DNA of 64,000 nucleotides from Hymenobacter sp. BT188 (GCF_014333585.1 NZ_JACSCW010000001.1:868001-932000), one strand, 5' to 3'. Shown: positions 25,081 through 34,656, numbered from the stretch's first letter. The notes: generated by a model not told the origin, from the sequence alone. A program made the numbers and translations.

Positions 25081-26724
25081 TTAGAAACCTAAGCCCAGGC
25101 TAAAGCCGAATACTTGATACTCTCCTCGGTCTGATAAGCTAATAAAGTCTATTTCCCCAATGGCCGTGGCGGCACCCGTCGCCAGATTAATCGTGTAAAG
25201 CTGGGTCGGGCCCGGCCGAGTAGCAGTCTGAGTAGCTGGATTAAATACACCTCGGGGAGTAGAGACAAAGTAAGCCGTGTTGCTAATGCCGCCGATGTCC
25301 AAATGAATGTCGTCACCTACGTTAACGCCGAGGCTGCCAATTTCGATTATGTTGCCTGTGTTGGGCTGATTAACTTGGTAGAGTTTGTCGGTATTATAGT
25401 CAACCACATACAACTTGGTTGTACTCGCGCCAGCATAGTTATTATCATATGCAGCGGCTTGAATAAAGGTGGAGCCTGGATTTAGCGTCACGTCTTGAAT
25501 GACGGCCGCGCTGACCGGATTGATACGATAATTTTCTCCCCCCCCGGCCACAATGTGGCGCATAACATCCGTGACGGGATCGAAGTCGAATCCGGCAACG
25601 ACACCTGGTACAAAAGTGGTGAAGGCGTTCATTAACGTGGCTGCCCCGGTAGTCAGATTTATGGTGTAAATCCCCCCCATCCCGCCCACAGCATAAAGCT
25701 GGGACGTGGCGGGCCGGAAATCGATGCCTCGAAACAGTTCGTTACGTAAGCCGGTAATAGGCTTGCTTGTAAAGCCCGCGGCGGGATTAGTTGGGTTGAA
25801 CGTGACTAGATCCGTGACGCAACCCCTAGCGCGGGAGCATGAAACAACAGCAGCATACGCTACGGGCTGGGTAGGGATGGCAATTGCCGAGTAACCTGAG
25901 TTGGTATTATACTGGGCTAACGGCCGCGCAGTCCCCGTTGAGAGGTCCACCGAGAAAAGTGTCGGATTGCCACTTACGGAATACAGGCCTAAGGCGGTAC
26001 CAGTCTTAGCATCAATATCAAAGCCGCCATCGCCGGTGACATTGAGGCTGAGCGCTCCTACTGGAACCAAAGTGCCATTATTGGGTGGGTTGATTACATA
26101 TAGTTGCTTGTCAACTGTGTTAATCGCATACAAAACAGTGGTTGTCGCGCCAGCTGTATTGTTGGTGTATGCTGCTCCCGTCAATAGTGCGCTTCCTGGT
26201 GCTCCAGTAAGAGGGCCATCGGTCGCCGCTACGGTGCCCGTTTCGGGGTTCAGACGCAGGTTCTGCCCGGTGGAAGTTACCAGCCGTATCCGATCCACGG
26301 TCGGGTTAAAGTCGAAGCCAACTAATTCCCCCATTATAGTAGGCATGAAAGCTCCACTGCCCATGGCACGAGCTACGCCGGTGTTCTGGTTGATCACATA
26401 CAGGCGGCTGCTACTGCCGACCCCATAGAGCTGCCCCGTAGCCGGGCGGAAGTCCATTGCAAGGATACGCTCGCCACTCTGAAGGCCGGTAATAGCCACT
26501 GAACTTGTTCTTGTGGATGGATCCTTCGTCGAATAACCATCGAGCCGGGTACCGTCCGTCAAAGCGTAGAAGGGAATGTCGAGCCCCAGATTGGGGAAAG
26601 TAGGAATAGCAGGCGGTGGAGTAGGCTTAGGGAAGTACTGCTCCAGAATGTCTTCGCAGCTCGTAAGCGAGGATAATAAAAGGGCAGCCACGCCCCATTT
26701 GGCGAGGGAAGAGGTTTTTAGCAT
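25081..26724 (-). CDS. DUF4394 lipoprotein, paralogue 1
   Basis: 547 aa. Lipoprotein signal ending SSLTSC (Cys23) then EDILEQYFPKPTP, a proline-rich tether. Two DUF4394-type propeller halves follow; each carries repeats of LAMDFRPATGQLYGV, VDRIRLVTSTGQNLRLNPETG and GAAYTNNTAGATTT..LY.I. The function of DUF4394 is not known; the sequence predicts a surface-anchored beta-propeller. Closely related to the proteins at 47853 and 49773. It converges with the truncated methyltransferase copy. Confidence 0.88.
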   Translation of the reverse strand: MLKTSSLAKWGVAALLLSSLTSCEDILEQYFPKPTPPPAIPTFPNLGLDIPFYALTDGTRLDGYSTKDPSTRTSSVAITGLQSGERILAMDFRPATGQLYGVGSSSRLYVINQNTGVARAMGSGAFMPTIMGELVGFDFNPTVDRIRLVTSTGQNLRLNPETGTVAATDGPLTGAPGSALLTGAAYTNNTAGATTTVLYAINTVDKQLYVINPPNNGTLVPVGALSLNVTGDGGFDIDAKTGTALGLYSVSGNPTLFSVDLSTGTARPLAQYNTNSGYSAIAIPTQPVAYAAVVSCSRARGCVTDLVTFNPTNPAAGFTSKPITGLRNELFRGIDFRPATSQLYAVGGMGGIYTINLTTGAATLMNAFTTFVPGVVAGFDFDPVTDVMRHIVAGGGENYRINPVSAAVIQDVTLNPGSTFIQAAAYDNNYAGASTTKLYVVDYNTDKLYQVNQPNTGNIIEIGSLGVNVGDDIHLDIGGISNTAYFVSTPRGVFNPATQTATRPGPTQLYTINLATGAATAIGEIDFISLSDRGEYQVFGFSLGLGF

Positions 26725-27074
26725 AAACGCAAGAGGATAGGATGGAATAAAGAATTAATTGAATTCGTATGATTCCCCCTTACGCAGTCTTTGTGTATTT
26801 AGATACTGGTATTTTACAGATTTTTGCCAGTCGAATATTTCAGATTAATGAAATGATACACAGTTCATAATCGAGCTTAAGCTGCTAGCTATTCAGTACT
26901 TACAGCAGCAGCAACCAACTGCTGGTCAGAACCTTCAAACTGGCGCAAGGTTAAAAAAGCCCCCCCGGTAGGTTCTGCGGAAGCTACTGCCCATTGGTGC
27001 GCGCAGATACAGCTACGCGACTGAGTGCGCAACGGATCATCTTGCCTTAGCAAAGTGGCCGCGCGTCGGGCGCC
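26725..27074. other. Intergenic region between the DUF4394 gene and the first Usp gene
   Basis: The left part is AT-rich and should carry the DUF4394 promoter. One dispersed motif copy near 26954 lies just beyond the 3' end of the Usp gene. No gene seen. Confidence 0.4.
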
Positions 27075-27929
27075 TTAGCCATCGATGGCCGGCACTACCA
27101 GCACGGGCACCGGGCTGCGCATCAGCAGCTGATTGGTGATGCTACGGTGAAAAAAGCCCCCCAGCACACTGCGCCGCCGGGCCAGCAAAATAAGACAGTC
27201 GGCATTCGTGGAAGCTAGCGCTTCCAGTATGCCTAAATCGGGGTGAATAGCATAATAGCCTTCCACCGATAGGCGGGGCCCGTCGGTGGGCAGCAGGCCG
27301 CTGTTGCCCACATAGTGTAGCGCCGAGGCACAGGCCATGTCATTTTGCATAGCGGCTACCGTGATAACCGTTGTGCGTGGGGGCCGCAGCTTGTGCAGAA
27401 TATGGGGTGCCAGCGCATGAGGTGGCAGCGCAAAGGCCTCGGCATCAGCGGCAATTGCCACGTGCTGCGGAGCGGCAGGCCCCGTGTAGGATTGGGGCAC
27501 CAACAGCAGCGGCAGCTCCACATTGCGAAGTACATCCAGCGTTGCGGCTCCCAAATCGAAGTCGGCGCGCTCCGCATGGGGGCGACCCAGTACAAACAGC
27601 GCCGGATGGTAGCGCTGGGCCAAGTCGTTGATGACAGTGGGAAAAAGATCGGTGGCTAACTCGATAGTGGTCGGCGACCCCAGTCCGGCAGCCATTTCCT
27701 GCAACGCTTGCTCCAAGTATACGGTGGATTGCTGTTCTGCCAGAGCTTTGCTGGTTTTCCGCAGCAGGCCCCGATGATTGGAGTGCAGCAGCACCAGCCG
27801 GGCCCCGAGAGGCGCGGCCAGCTCGGCCGCAAACTGCACCGCCCGCCTGCCTTCAGGGAAAAAGCTCGTCAGCACAATGAAGGTGATAGTAGTGCTGTCA
27901 GGTGCCGTCGCCTCGGGGAGAGTGTGCAT
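27075..27929 (-). CDS. Universal stress protein, two Usp domains (1 of 7)
   Basis: 284 aa in two Usp-like halves: residues 13-150 begin ITFIVLTSFFPEGRRAVQFAAELA, and a second half begins near QHVAIAADAEAF. The C-terminal signature is LGGFFHRSITNQLLMRSPVPVLVVP. The canonical ATP loop G-x2-G-x9-G-(S/T) is not preserved, as is common in Bacteroidetes Usp proteins. It carries a dispersed motif copy that encodes LGGFFH. It is the outermost Usp gene of the island and has no FNR-like box upstream. Confidence 0.9.
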   Translation of the reverse strand: MHTLPEATAPDSTTITFIVLTSFFPEGRRAVQFAAELAAPLGARLVLLHSNHRGLLRKTSKALAEQQSTVYLEQALQEMAAGLGSPTTIELATDLFPTVINDLAQRYHPALFVLGRPHAERADFDLGAATLDVLRNVELPLLLVPQSYTGPAAPQHVAIAADAEAFALPPHALAPHILHKLRPPRTTVITVAAMQNDMACASALHYVGNSGLLPTDGPRLSVEGYYAIHPDLGILEALASTNADCLILLARRRSVLGGFFHRSITNQLLMRSPVPVLVVPAIDG

Positions 27930-28269
27930 GATGAGAAGCTGTTAGCCGTGTCGGAGGCCGTATCTTGGGAGAAGTGGGCCTTCAGTGCGGAGCGTGAAGC
28001 ATAAATATACCCGCCACCTGCCATGCGGTGTCTAGTATTAAGTATAAGCAAAGCTGACCATAAATAGAGAGGTGGTGCCATGATCCCACTCAGGCAGTGA
28101 GATGAGGTAAGTCATGGCAGATTTCTGTGGTCACAGCGATGTTTACGGACCGGGATGGCCGGCTGGCGCCGACATGCTCTTGGGGGGCTTTTTGGGGAGG
28201 CTGAAGCCCTGAGAAGCCGGAAATAATCCTGATTTGCTTCTGTTCCTTTTTTCTTCAATAGCTGCCCAC
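27930..28269. other. Divergent intergenic region
   Basis: Separates Usp 1 (minus) from the cation antiporter (plus). One dispersed motif copy at about 28181. No TGAT-N4-ATCA box found. Confidence 0.35.
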
Positions 28270-29271
28270 ATGCTGAATCTGGCCACTGATATTCTGGGTT
28301 TTCTGGTTTGCACCGGCATCATTGTCATAAGCGGTACGAAGCTGTCCAAATATGGCGATCAGCTGGCTGCCCTTACAGGTATCAGTCGGGCGTGGCTGGG
28401 CCTAGTGTTGCTGGCATCGGTTACGTCGTTGCCGGAACTGCTCACCAGCATTAGCGCGGTAGCCATCGTTGGTGCGCCCGACCTGGCCATGGGCAACATT
28501 CTGGGCAGCTGCGCCTTCAATATTCTGATTCTGGCCTGGGTATATTTAATTGCCCCTCAGCAGGCGCTGAGGTTGCCGGTGAGTGCGGAGCACACACTTT
28601 CCGCCTCCCTGGGCGTACTGATGCTGAGCGTGGTAGGAGTGGGCTTTCTGGCCCCGGAAGCCTTCGGAACCCTGGGCTGGATGGGTGGGTACAGCGTGGT
28701 GCTGGCGCTTCTGTATTTCTTGTCGATGTACAGCATTTTTCGATACGGCAACACCACCCCACCCGCATCGGAAGCAGGCCCCGCCGTATTTAAAGCCGAC
28801 AACAGGCTGCAACCGGTGGTACTTCAACTGCTTTTGCACGCTGGATTGGTGGTGCTCGGCGCGCTGGCGCTCCCTTATTTCAGTGAGCATCTGGCCGTGG
28901 CCAGCGGTTTGGGCGAAAGCTTCTTCGGGTCGTTTTTTCTGGCCATTACCACTTCCCTGCCCGAAATTGTCGTGTCGCTGGCGGCTGTACGCCTGGGCAG
29001 CATCGATATGGCGCTGGGTAACTTATTTGGCAGCAACTTATTCAATCTATTTGTGCTGAGCCTGAGTGATATGGCCTTTCTGCGTGGCCCAATTATCGCG
29101 CACGTGAACACCAGCCATCTGCTCACGGTGATGGGGGGCATTATCCTGACGGCTCTCGGCATTATGAGTTTGTTGCCGCGCCCTGGTCAGGTTCTGCGGT
29201 TGTCACCCGCGGCCCTCAGTATCGTGCTCGTCTATGGCTTACTGACCCTGCTGCTTTACCACAATCGCTAA
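28270..29271 (+). CDS. Sodium/calcium antiporter, YrbG family
   Basis: 333 aa from the ATG at 28270; the longer ORF starts with TTG. It has two homologous halves of about five membrane helices, each with an alpha-repeat: SVTSLPELLTSISAV...DLAMGNILGSCAFN in the first and TSLPEIVVSLAAV...DMALGNLFGSNLFN in the second. The acidic residues of these repeats bind the cations. It exchanges Na+ or H+ for Ca2+. Its TAA stop overlaps the TAG stop of the convergent Ca2+-type ATPase by four bases, so two calcium-handling genes share their ends. Confidence 0.92.
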   Translation: MLNLATDILGFLVCTGIIVISGTKLSKYGDQLAALTGISRAWLGLVLLASVTSLPELLTSISAVAIVGAPDLAMGNILGSCAFNILILAWVYLIAPQQALRLPVSAEHTLSASLGVLMLSVVGVGFLAPEAFGTLGWMGGYSVVLALLYFLSMYSIFRYGNTTPPASEAGPAVFKADNRLQPVVLQLLLHAGLVVLGALALPYFSEHLAVASGLGESFFGSFFLAITTSLPEIVVSLAAVRLGSIDMALGNLFGSNLFNLFVLSLSDMAFLRGPIIAHVNTSHLLTVMGGIILTALGIMSLLPRPGQVLRLSPAALSIVLVYGLLTLLLYHNR

Positions 29272-31958
29272 TGTTCGCGGGCAGGTTGGCTGGGCAATTT
29301 CCCCGCATTTTTTCCCCTATGTAGCAGCCATCCAAGTAGTTGGCCCAGTATCAGTACCAGCACGGCCGGGGCCAGAATCAGTATAAGCAGGGCGGCATTT
29401 AGGGGCTGAATGCCCAGCAGGTTTCGCAGCAGCGGCAGGAAGTAAGTCAGCAGCAGCAGACCTGTACAGAGGGCCAGGGCCAGCCATACGTAGCGGTTGC
29501 GCAACACGTCGTTGTGTCTCAATGGCGTACCGATACCGGCCATATTGAACACGTGTAGCAGCTGCGCCCCGGCCAGGCCATAAAACAGAAGATTGTTGCC
29601 CACTTCTTCTGATACCCCATAGTACTGACGGGCAATGAAATAGCTTCCCAACAAAACCACGGTCATCATAGCCGCATAGGCAACAGCTAGGCGCCAGTCG
29701 CCGGGGCGCATGATGGGCGCTTGCGGATCGCGCGGCGGATGCTGCATTACTCGCGAGCTACCTTTGCCCACGCCCAGCGCTAGGGCCGGAAATACGTCGG
29801 TGAGAAGGTTTAAAAATAGGATTTGCAGAGGCAGTAGGCCCAAGCCGGCCCCCAGCAAGCCGGCCGCCGTTACCACCAGGATTTCGCTCAGATTGCAGGA
29901 AACCAGATACAGCACAAACCGCCGTATGTTAGTGAAAATGATTCGCCCCTGCTCCACTGCTGCCACAATGGACGCGAAAGAATCATCACGTAAAACAAGG
30001 GCGGCCGCCTCACTGGCTACCTGCGTGCCCCGCAGGCCCATGGCCACGCCGATATCCGCTTTTTTAAGCGCCGGAGCGTCATTTACGCCGTCGCCGGTCA
30101 TGGCTACAATGTGCCCGTGCTGCTGATACAGGCTGATCAGATCCAGCTTTTGCGCGGGGCTTACGCGGGCAAATACGGCGGTGTGCGCCAGTCGGCCTCC
30201 CTCACCATCGGGGTCCGAAAATAAGCTGGGTAGCTCCGCGCCGGTAATAGCAATAGCTTCCTTGTCGGTAGTCAGGCCCACCTGATGGGCAACGGTGAGA
30301 GCGGTGGCCGGGTGGTCGCCGGTTACCATAATTACCCGGATACCCGCTTGTTGGCAGGATGCCAGCGCCGGAATAACTTCCGGGCGGGGCGGGTCCAGAA
30401 AGGCTACTATTCCTAGCCACACCAGCTCATTGGTCCAGTCGGATTGGTGCTCGTCGGGCAACAGGCGGTAAGCGAAGGCCAGCGTCCGCAGTCCACTTCC
30501 GGCCAGTTCTTCAGCGTGGAGCAGGTATTGAGCCCGCTGTTCCGCGCTCAGAGGCTGAGGGCCGTTGGGGGGCATTTCTAAGTAGGTACAGCTGCGCAAT
30601 ACTTCTTCAGCAGCCCCTTTTACGGCCACCCACACCTGCCCATCAGGGTGCTCATGCACCGTGGCCATCAGGCGGGTATCGGAGTTGAAGGGCTGCTCCG
30701 CTAAGCGGTTGGCGGTGGCCTGCGCGCCGGGTATATCGAAGCGGCTGGTGTGGGCAAGCGTCAGCAGGGCCACTTCCAGCGGGTCGCCGAGGGCCATGTC
30801 CGGATTGGTGTGCGAGTAAGTGGCATTATTGCAAAGCGCAGCCACACGCAGCAGCTTCTGAAATGTGTCGCTGCTGAGCAGTGCCGGTTCAATCTCGGTG
30901 GCTTCGGGCTTCACTTCCACGCGGCCTTCAGGCAGCCAGATGGTGTGCACGGCCATCTGATTTTGGGTGAGCGTGCCGGTTTTGTCCGTGAAAATGACGT
31001 CGGTGCCGCCGAGCGTTTCGACAGCGGCCAGCCGCTTCACCAGCACTTTGCGCTCGGCCAAGCGCAGCATTCCATAGGCGAGCGCCAGCGTAGCCACAAT
31101 GGACATGCCTTCCGGAATAGCCGCCACGGCCAGCACAATGGCCGTTTTGAACAGCACGTAAGCCGATTTTCCTTCCAGCAGCCCCCCCACTACAAACAGC
31201 GTAGCCAGCCCAAAAGTGATAAAAACCAGCTGGCGGGCCAGCTTATTAAGCTTGTCCTCCAGCGGCGTGGCGGTGTGCTGGGCCTCCTGCACCAGCTGGG
31301 CGATGGTGCCCAGCTGCGTTTTGCCCCCCACACCAGTTACAAAGGCCCGGCCAGTGCCATTGACCACGGCGGTGCCCTTGAACAAGTGGTTGGTCTGGTC
31401 GGAGAGGTGCGCCGCCGGGTCGGTGGGGTCCAACTGCTTGCTGACCGGCATCGATTCGCCAGTGAGGGCCGACTCGTTGACTTGCAGTTGCTGGGAGTCG
31501 AAAAGCTGGGCGTCGGCGGCTACTACCTCGCCGGCCTCTACCAGCAGCACATCGCCCATCGTAATGTCATCAGCCGGAATGGCGCGCACCTGCCCATCGC
31601 GCAGCACCCGGGCACTAGTCGCGCCCATGTGGCGCAGAGCTATCATAGAAGATTGGGCATTCCATTCCAGCCAGAAGCCAATCAGGGCGTTGATGAGAAT
31701 AACGGCCAGGATGGCGTAGCCTTCGGCAAAGTCCTGAAATGCAAAGGAAAAGACAGCCGCGCCACCCAACACGGCCACAATCATACTTTTAAACTGGCGC
31801 AGCAGCACACGCGCCCAGCTTTCCTGTACGGCCGTTTCTACGGTGTTGGGGCCATAAATACTCAACCGCCGCCGGGCTTCCGCCTCTGTGAGGCCGGTAG
31901 CCGGCGACGGGGCGGAGTCAGGAAGGGGCGGAGCGGTGTTAATGGTAGCTTGCTGCAT
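29268..31958 (-). CDS. P2-type cation-transporting ATPase (Ca2+-ATPase-like)
   Basis: 896 aa from the ATG at 31958; a TTG 57 bp upstream is less likely. Order: N-terminal cation ATPase domain, A domain with TGES, membrane helices with VAAIPEGM, phosphorylation site DKTGTLT, nucleotide domain, TGDHPATA, and hinge TGDGVNDAPALKKADIGVAMG. The PEGM motif and overall length fit P2A/P2B pumps similar to Ca2+-ATPases and mycobacterial CtpF. It exports Ca2+ or a related cation. It lies 174 bp downstream of two Usp genes in the same direction, probably in the same transcription unit. Confidence 0.93.
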   Translation of the reverse strand: MQQATINTAPPLPDSAPSPATGLTEAEARRRLSIYGPNTVETAVQESWARVLLRQFKSMIVAVLGGAAVFSFAFQDFAEGYAILAVILINALIGFWLEWNAQSSMIALRHMGATSARVLRDGQVRAIPADDITMGDVLLVEAGEVVAADAQLFDSQQLQVNESALTGESMPVSKQLDPTDPAAHLSDQTNHLFKGTAVVNGTGRAFVTGVGGKTQLGTIAQLVQEAQHTATPLEDKLNKLARQLVFITFGLATLFVVGGLLEGKSAYVLFKTAIVLAVAAIPEGMSIVATLALAYGMLRLAERKVLVKRLAAVETLGGTDVIFTDKTGTLTQNQMAVHTIWLPEGRVEVKPEATEIEPALLSSDTFQKLLRVAALCNNATYSHTNPDMALGDPLEVALLTLAHTSRFDIPGAQATANRLAEQPFNSDTRLMATVHEHPDGQVWVAVKGAAEEVLRSCTYLEMPPNGPQPLSAEQRAQYLLHAEELAGSGLRTLAFAYRLLPDEHQSDWTNELVWLGIVAFLDPPRPEVIPALASCQQAGIRVIMVTGDHPATALTVAHQVGLTTDKEAIAITGAELPSLFSDPDGEGGRLAHTAVFARVSPAQKLDLISLYQQHGHIVAMTGDGVNDAPALKKADIGVAMGLRGTQVASEAAALVLRDDSFASIVAAVEQGRIIFTNIRRFVLYLVSCNLSEILVVTAAGLLGAGLGLLPLQILFLNLLTDVFPALALGVGKGSSRVMQHPPRDPQAPIMRPGDWRLAVAYAAMMTVVLLGSYFIARQYYGVSEEVGNNLLFYGLAGAQLLHVFNMAGIGTPLRHNDVLRNRYVWLALALCTGLLLLTYFLPLLRNLLGIQPLNAALLILILAPAVLVLILGQLLGWLLHRGKNAGKLPSQPAREH

Positions 31959-32132
31959 AGAGTAGAGCGTAAGCGACGAGCACAGTGGAACCCCCTGGTC
32001 CGAAGCGTACTCCAATCTAGCTAAAAAGCAGCTTTTGAGAACTGTCGTTCGAGCTTTAACGGATAGCAGTTGACTCTAGAAATTGCCCTGTCAATCACAC
32101 CGTTATAATGCTGGTTGGCGCGAAACCACCGG

Positions 32133-32957
32133 CTAGTTTACGGGCAACACCAGCACCGGCACCGGGCTGCGGGCAATGACGTGGGCTGTGACGCTGTGGT
32201 GAAAAAGCCCCCCAAGGTAGTTGCGCGACCGCGACAGCACCACCACTAAGTCAGGGCTGACTTGCGTGATGGCTTCGAGCACGCCCACCGCCGGATCGGA
32301 GTGGAGAAAGCCGCGTAAGTCCACCGATCGAACGCCCTTTGTCAGGCCGCTTCCCTGCACGTGCATCAGGGCTCGGGCGCAGCCGGCATCGTCTTCCAGC
32401 GCAGTTACGTGCACGACTGTTACCTCGGCTTTTATGTTTTGGAGCAGCTCGATGACGGCACCGGCGTTGGCGAGCACAAAGTTTTCCTGATCTACGGCTA
32501 CCATCACGCGGCGGGGCTGGGCGGCGGCCGGGGTAGCATCGGGCACGACCAGCACCGGAAACTGCGCCGCCCGCAGCAGGTCGAGGGTGGTGGCGCTCAA
32601 CTGCTCAGGCGAGGCGTGATCGGCCGCCGGTAAGCCTACCACGAACAGGCCTGACTGATAGCGGGTCACCAGATCCTGCGCTACTTCTGGCAGCAGATCG
32701 GTGGCCAGCTCCACGGTAGCCGGGGTGTGCAGCTGCGTGGCCAACCGATCCAGCAAAGTCGCCGTATCGGCATCCCGGTCAAGCTCCTGACGCCGCCAGC
32801 CTTCCCCGGCGAACATATAGAGGTCGTACAGGGAAGAGCGGTTTACGTGCAGCAGTACCAGTCGGCCGCCCTGGGCACAAGCCAATGCATCGGCATAGTG
32901 CAGGGCCCGCAGGGCGGCCGGGTAAAAATTGGTGAGCACAATCAGGGAAATGCCCAT
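32133..32957 (-). CDS. Universal stress protein, two Usp domains (2 of 7)
   Basis: 274 aa. Two Usp halves, starting SLIVLTNFYPAALRALHYADALA and RRVMVAVDQENFVL. C-terminal signature YLGGLFHHSVTAHVIARSPVPVLVLP. It lies 38 bp downstream of the next Usp gene on the same strand, so the two are co-transcribed. A copy of the dispersed motif encodes its LGGLFH segment. Confidence 0.92.
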   Translation of the reverse strand: MGISLIVLTNFYPAALRALHYADALACAQGGRLVLLHVNRSSLYDLYMFAGEGWRRQELDRDADTATLLDRLATQLHTPATVELATDLLPEVAQDLVTRYQSGLFVVGLPAADHASPEQLSATTLDLLRAAQFPVLVVPDATPAAAQPRRVMVAVDQENFVLANAGAVIELLQNIKAEVTVVHVTALEDDAGCARALMHVQGSGLTKGVRSVDLRGFLHSDPAVGVLEAITQVSPDLVVVLSRSRNYLGGLFHHSVTAHVIARSPVPVLVLPVN

Positions 32958-32995
32958 GGCAGTACCGGTTGTTAAGGGCGTGAATGCGGAGTGGG

Positions 32996-33820
32996 CTAGT
33001 CCATAGCCGGAATCAGCAGAACCGGAATAGGGCTTTCGCCGATAATCTGGGCCGTAACGCTGCGATGAAACAGGCCGCCGAGCAGACTATGACGCCGCGC
33101 AATCACGACCAGCAGATCGGCCTCCAGCTCGGCCGCGCTCTGCAAAATTCCCTCCGCCGGGCTGGTGTGATACACGATGCGAACAGGGTCGGTTTCTTTC
33201 ACCGATAACAGGCCACTTTTTCGTACACTATGAATGGCTTCGTGTCCGGCGGCCGCACCGGGGTCCTTATTATCCGATACGTGTACGATGGTGAGCGTGG
33301 CCTGCAACGATAGCAAGAGGTGCTGCAGGATATCCTGGTTTTCATACAGCATAAAATCCTCACCATCAACGGCTAACAGCAAGCGGCGCGGTGGGAAAGT
33401 GTCCCAGCCCACGGTGGGCACCGTGAGCAGCGGGTGGGGCACATGGCGCAGCAAGTCCATGGCCGCATTGACGATGCCTTCGGCCGGCATAACCGCTGTG
33501 CCCGGCCGCCCCAGCACCAGCAGCTGCGGGTGATGGTGGCGCACGGCCTCCGTCACGGCATCGGGCAGGTAGCCTTCCGATATTTCCACTTGCGTAGGCA
33601 CGGGTTGGCTGCTGGCCAGCTTCGTCAGCGCCTCAAGTGTTTCGCGCTCGTTGTGGTGAGCTCCACGGTTGGTGTATTCCTCGGGCGAGAGTAGCCCGTC
33701 GTGGCGCACGTGCAGCAGCACCAACTGTGATTGCAAGGGCAACGCCAAACCAGCGGCGTAGGAAAGAGCGCGGTTGGAAACGGCGAAAAAATCGGTCAGA
33801 ACAACAATGGGAGATGTCAT
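32996..33820 (-). CDS. Universal stress protein, two Usp domains (3 of 7)
   Basis: 274 aa. First half begins PIVVLTDFFAVSNRALSYAAGLA; second begins PRRLLLAVDGEDFML. C-terminal signature LLGGLFHRSVTAQIIGESPIPVLLIP. By eye it is closest to the Usp at 37440-38261 over its whole length, suggesting duplication of a gene block. It lies downstream of the globin gene and the 33-aa miniprotein, whose leader contains an FNR-like box. Confidence 0.92.
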   Translation of the reverse strand: MTSPIVVLTDFFAVSNRALSYAAGLALPLQSQLVLLHVRHDGLLSPEEYTNRGAHHNERETLEALTKLASSQPVPTQVEISEGYLPDAVTEAVRHHHPQLLVLGRPGTAVMPAEGIVNAAMDLLRHVPHPLLTVPTVGWDTFPPRRLLLAVDGEDFMLYENQDILQHLLLSLQATLTIVHVSDNKDPGAAAGHEAIHSVRKSGLLSVKETDPVRIVYHTSPAEGILQSAAELEADLLVVIARRHSLLGGLFHRSVTAQIIGESPIPVLLIPAMD

Positions 33821-33915
33821 GGTGGCGTGCTGATAGACGTGACAGACAGGTTTAAAAACAGCTTAAAATAACTCTGGGGGGCTTTTTTGGGACAAATACG
33901 CGACGTGCGGCGAAC

Positions 33916-34356
33916 CTAGGCGGCCGCCAGTTCTTTCGTCGTGTTGTTGTCATGCGTTATATAGCCATCCCGATAGCAATGCTGTTGAGCCAGCTGCCAG
34001 TGCGCGAGCATGGTGGCCAGATTGAGCACGTGGCCCTGGGCAGCGGTGGCTTCGGGCCCCTCAAAATTCCGGTCGAAAGTATTTTTTAGCAGCCGGCACC
34101 AGCGCTCATACAGCGGGCCGGTGTAAGGAAGCACATGGGTGGCTCGAAGCGGCCGGCCCTGATAACATTCACCCGCCAGCGCCGAGTCCCACCACGCCTG
34201 CTGCTCCTGTTGGGCCGCGGTGCGGCTGTAGGCATTCATGGGGTTGCCAAAAACCGAGCTTAGCACTTCATCGTTGGCCAGGCGATCCATAAATTGGCTG
34301 ACGAGCTGCTGGCGCCGGGCAGGCGTGTCCAAGTCGGGGAGGGAGTGCATATCCAT
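33916..34356 (-). CDS. Group III truncated-hemoglobin-like protein
   Basis: About 146 aa; starts at 34356 or 34350 are equally plausible. The family pattern is visible: F.DRLANDEVLSSVF, AWWDSALAGE.YQGRPLR.TH.LPY, ERWCRLLKNTF..NF.G. Such globins bind O2 or NO through heme and are often linked to nitrosative or low-oxygen stress. Compared with C. jejuni Ctb from memory, the B10 position appears to be Met rather than Tyr, and the His before LP is shifted by one residue, so heme ligation should not be taken for granted. It lies between a miniprotein gene and two Usp genes. Confidence 0.72.
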   Translation of the reverse strand: MDMHSLPDLDTPARRQQLVSQFMDRLANDEVLSSVFGNPMNAYSRTAAQQEQQAWWDSALAGECYQGRPLRATHVLPYTGPLYERWCRLLKNTFDRNFEGPEATAAQGHVLNLATMLAHWQLAQQHCYRDGYITHDNNTTKELAAA

Positions 34357-34381
34357 AGTGCAAGTGCTGAAAAGCAAGCCG

Positions 34382-34483
34382 TTAGCCCGCCGTGGAAGAA
34401 TCGTGCGAAACCTGCCGCTGGTGCCAGACGATGCCGGTCAGCGTGAGGAAGAGGAGCCAGAACCAAAAAGCGGGTGTGATCAT
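34382..34483 (-). CDS. 33-aa single-helix miniprotein A
   Basis: ATG at 34483, stop at 34382-34384. MITPAFWFWLLFLTLTGIVW forms one membrane helix, followed by a polar tail HQRQVSHDSSTAG. It starts 105 bp after a perfect FNR-like palindrome and 26 bp before the globin gene on the same strand. A second miniprotein of similar design occupies the same position in front of another Usp pair (38336-38431). Not recognised; possibly a regulator or subunit of a membrane complex. Confidence 0.5.
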   Translation of the reverse strand: MITPAFWFWLLFLTLTGIVWHQRQVSHDSSTAG

Positions 34484-34587
34484 AGCGCTGAATTTAGGCA
34501 GTGAATACTTCGCTGTTAGAGGCGATTACCAGGGTAAAAGTCGGGGTTAGGTAGGCTACATGGAATGGCGTTCGTCACCTGAAGCCT

Positions 34588-34599
34588 TGATTTTAATCA
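34588..34599. promoter_or_regulatory. FNR/CRP-like operator TGAT-TTTA-ATCA
   Basis: Perfect 4+4 palindrome with the extended half-sites TTGAT and ATCAT. It is centred about 111 bp upstream of the miniprotein A start, ahead of the globin-Usp-Usp-ATPase unit. Confidence 0.6.
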
Positions 34600-34656
34600 T
34601 GCTAAATTTTATTGGAAAAAGCATATTTTAGTACGAGTTCAATCTGCACACAGCGC

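Noticed and set aside
30750..32024. A 424-aa plus-strand open frame
   Set aside because: Antisense to the P-type ATPase, no recognisable motif.
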